The notes under the pieces are model-generated. The model was not told the origin of the DNA. It saw only the letters and a list, made by a program, of their open reading frames with translations, and made no database searches. DNA of 64,000 nt from Rosettibacter primus (GTDB lineage: Bacteria; Bacteroidota; Ignavibacteria; Ignavibacteriales; Melioribacteraceae), in the NCBI RefSeq assembly GCF_036860675.1, contig NZ_JAYKGK010000007.1, forward strand, positions 99,550 through 163,549, in the 5' to 3' direction. Made by a program: the position numbers and the translations under genes. Below are positions 63,657-64,000 of this stretch, piece by piece; the first letter of the stretch is position 1, and each line of letters opens with the position of its first letter.

Positions 63657-63951
63657 ATATTCAATATTGTTGGAACAAGTTAAAAAAAGTTATAGCGGAA
63701 CTTATGTAATTTATGATGTAAGTTTAAGTATAACAAGAGGATCATGTTTCGGATTGGTTGGCCCTAATGGAGCAGGTAAAACAACATTGGTTAATTTGAT
63801 AAGTGGAATACTTGAAGTTGATAACGGTAAAGTAACGATACTCGGTGAAGAAATGAATATTGATAATATAAAAATAAAGAATAAAATAGGCGTACTTCCT
63901 GAAGAGCTTGGCTTATTGGATTATCTTACCTGTAATGAATATCTATCTTAA
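63649..63951 (+). pseudogene. ABC transporter ATPase, truncated after 100 residues
   Basis: The N-terminal third of an ABC-2 ATPase: LLEQVKKSYSGTYVIYDVSL, Walker A GPNGAGKTT and Q-loop-like KIGVLPEELGLLDYLTCNEYLS. The frame then stops at 63949-63951 and no frame stays open in the last 50 bases. The signature and Walker B motifs are missing. An insertion (the following GGGACTGTTTAAAGAGCT could be an insertion-sequence end) or an indel could have broken it; the window ends too soon to decide. Confidence 0.65.
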
Positions 63952-64000
63952 TTCCGACATAGAAAAATAAAAGGGACTGTTTAAAGAGCTAAAAAAGGGA

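Noticed and set aside
1..64000. Search for tRNA, rRNA, CRISPR arrays and intact transposases
   Set aside because: No cloverleaf, rRNA-like or regularly spaced repeat sequence was seen, and no transposase domain is encoded.

Overview
The window is low-GC, gene-dense DNA from a bacterium that is most likely an Ignavibacteriota/Bacteroidota relative. Three secreted proteins end in a type IX secretion (T9SS) sorting domain with the NYPNPFNP motif common in Ignavibacteria. A PorV/PorQ-family outer-membrane protein, a TonB-dependent receptor end, and TAnnTTTG-type promoters fit the same assignment. No rRNA, tRNA, CRISPR array or intact transposase was seen.

Region 1 (1-16 kb) is a polysaccharide-degradation and cell-surface region. 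It holds a TonB receptor end, a T9SS beta-helix protein, a T9SS CE15-type glucuronoyl esterase, a parvulin foldase, a GH9 glucanase, a membrane aminopropyltransferase-like protein, an AlkD-like DNA glycosylase, a T9SS CotH-like protein, a GH16 glucanase lipoprotein, an UlaG-like metal hydrolase and a TPM-domain protein. Region 2 (16-26.5 kb) is central sugar metabolism. It has phosphoglycerate mutase, a PorV-like protein, a GH130 phosphorylase with two different symporters (probably beta-manno-oligosaccharide uptake and phosphorolysis), a GH13 debranching-type enzyme and a galactokinase-fold protein that has lost its catalytic motifs. Region 3 (26.7-35.4 kb) is housekeeping: a TPR protein, shikimate dehydrogenase, a TetR/HlyD/ABC-ATPase set without permeases, a methyltransferase, a GroES-like protein, an S9 peptidase and a DUF1232 protein.

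Region 4 (35.5-48.8 kb) is accessory. It begins with a promoter whose spacer contains a poly-C run. It then carries a NVEALA-like secreted peptide, three paralogous 6-bladed beta-propeller lipoproteins interleaved with two decayed membrane-anchored redoxin genes, and an RND efflux operon with two different permeases sharing one adaptor.

Region 5 (48.8-64 kb) starts with a second, nearly identical copy of the poly-C promoter and looks like a peptide natural-product locus. An ABC exporter and HlyD adaptor precede an 11-Cys, Gly-rich precursor peptide, a radical-SAM/SPASM maturase, a secreted EreA/Tiki-fold protein, a subtilisin fused to a TIGR04066-like domain, and a stand-alone acyl-carrier-like protein. 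This set matches the Clo7bot/CcpM peptide-maturation system best known from Clostridia. Next come an ANT(6)-type nucleotidyltransferase, a decayed ABC exporter, a frameshifted membrane gene, a MauE-like/redoxin pair, two small double-glycine-leader peptides with aligned cysteines, an ABC-2-type permease and a truncated ABC ATPase. Several genes here are broken, so the right end seems to be mobile or decaying; sequencing indels could also explain some of the breaks.
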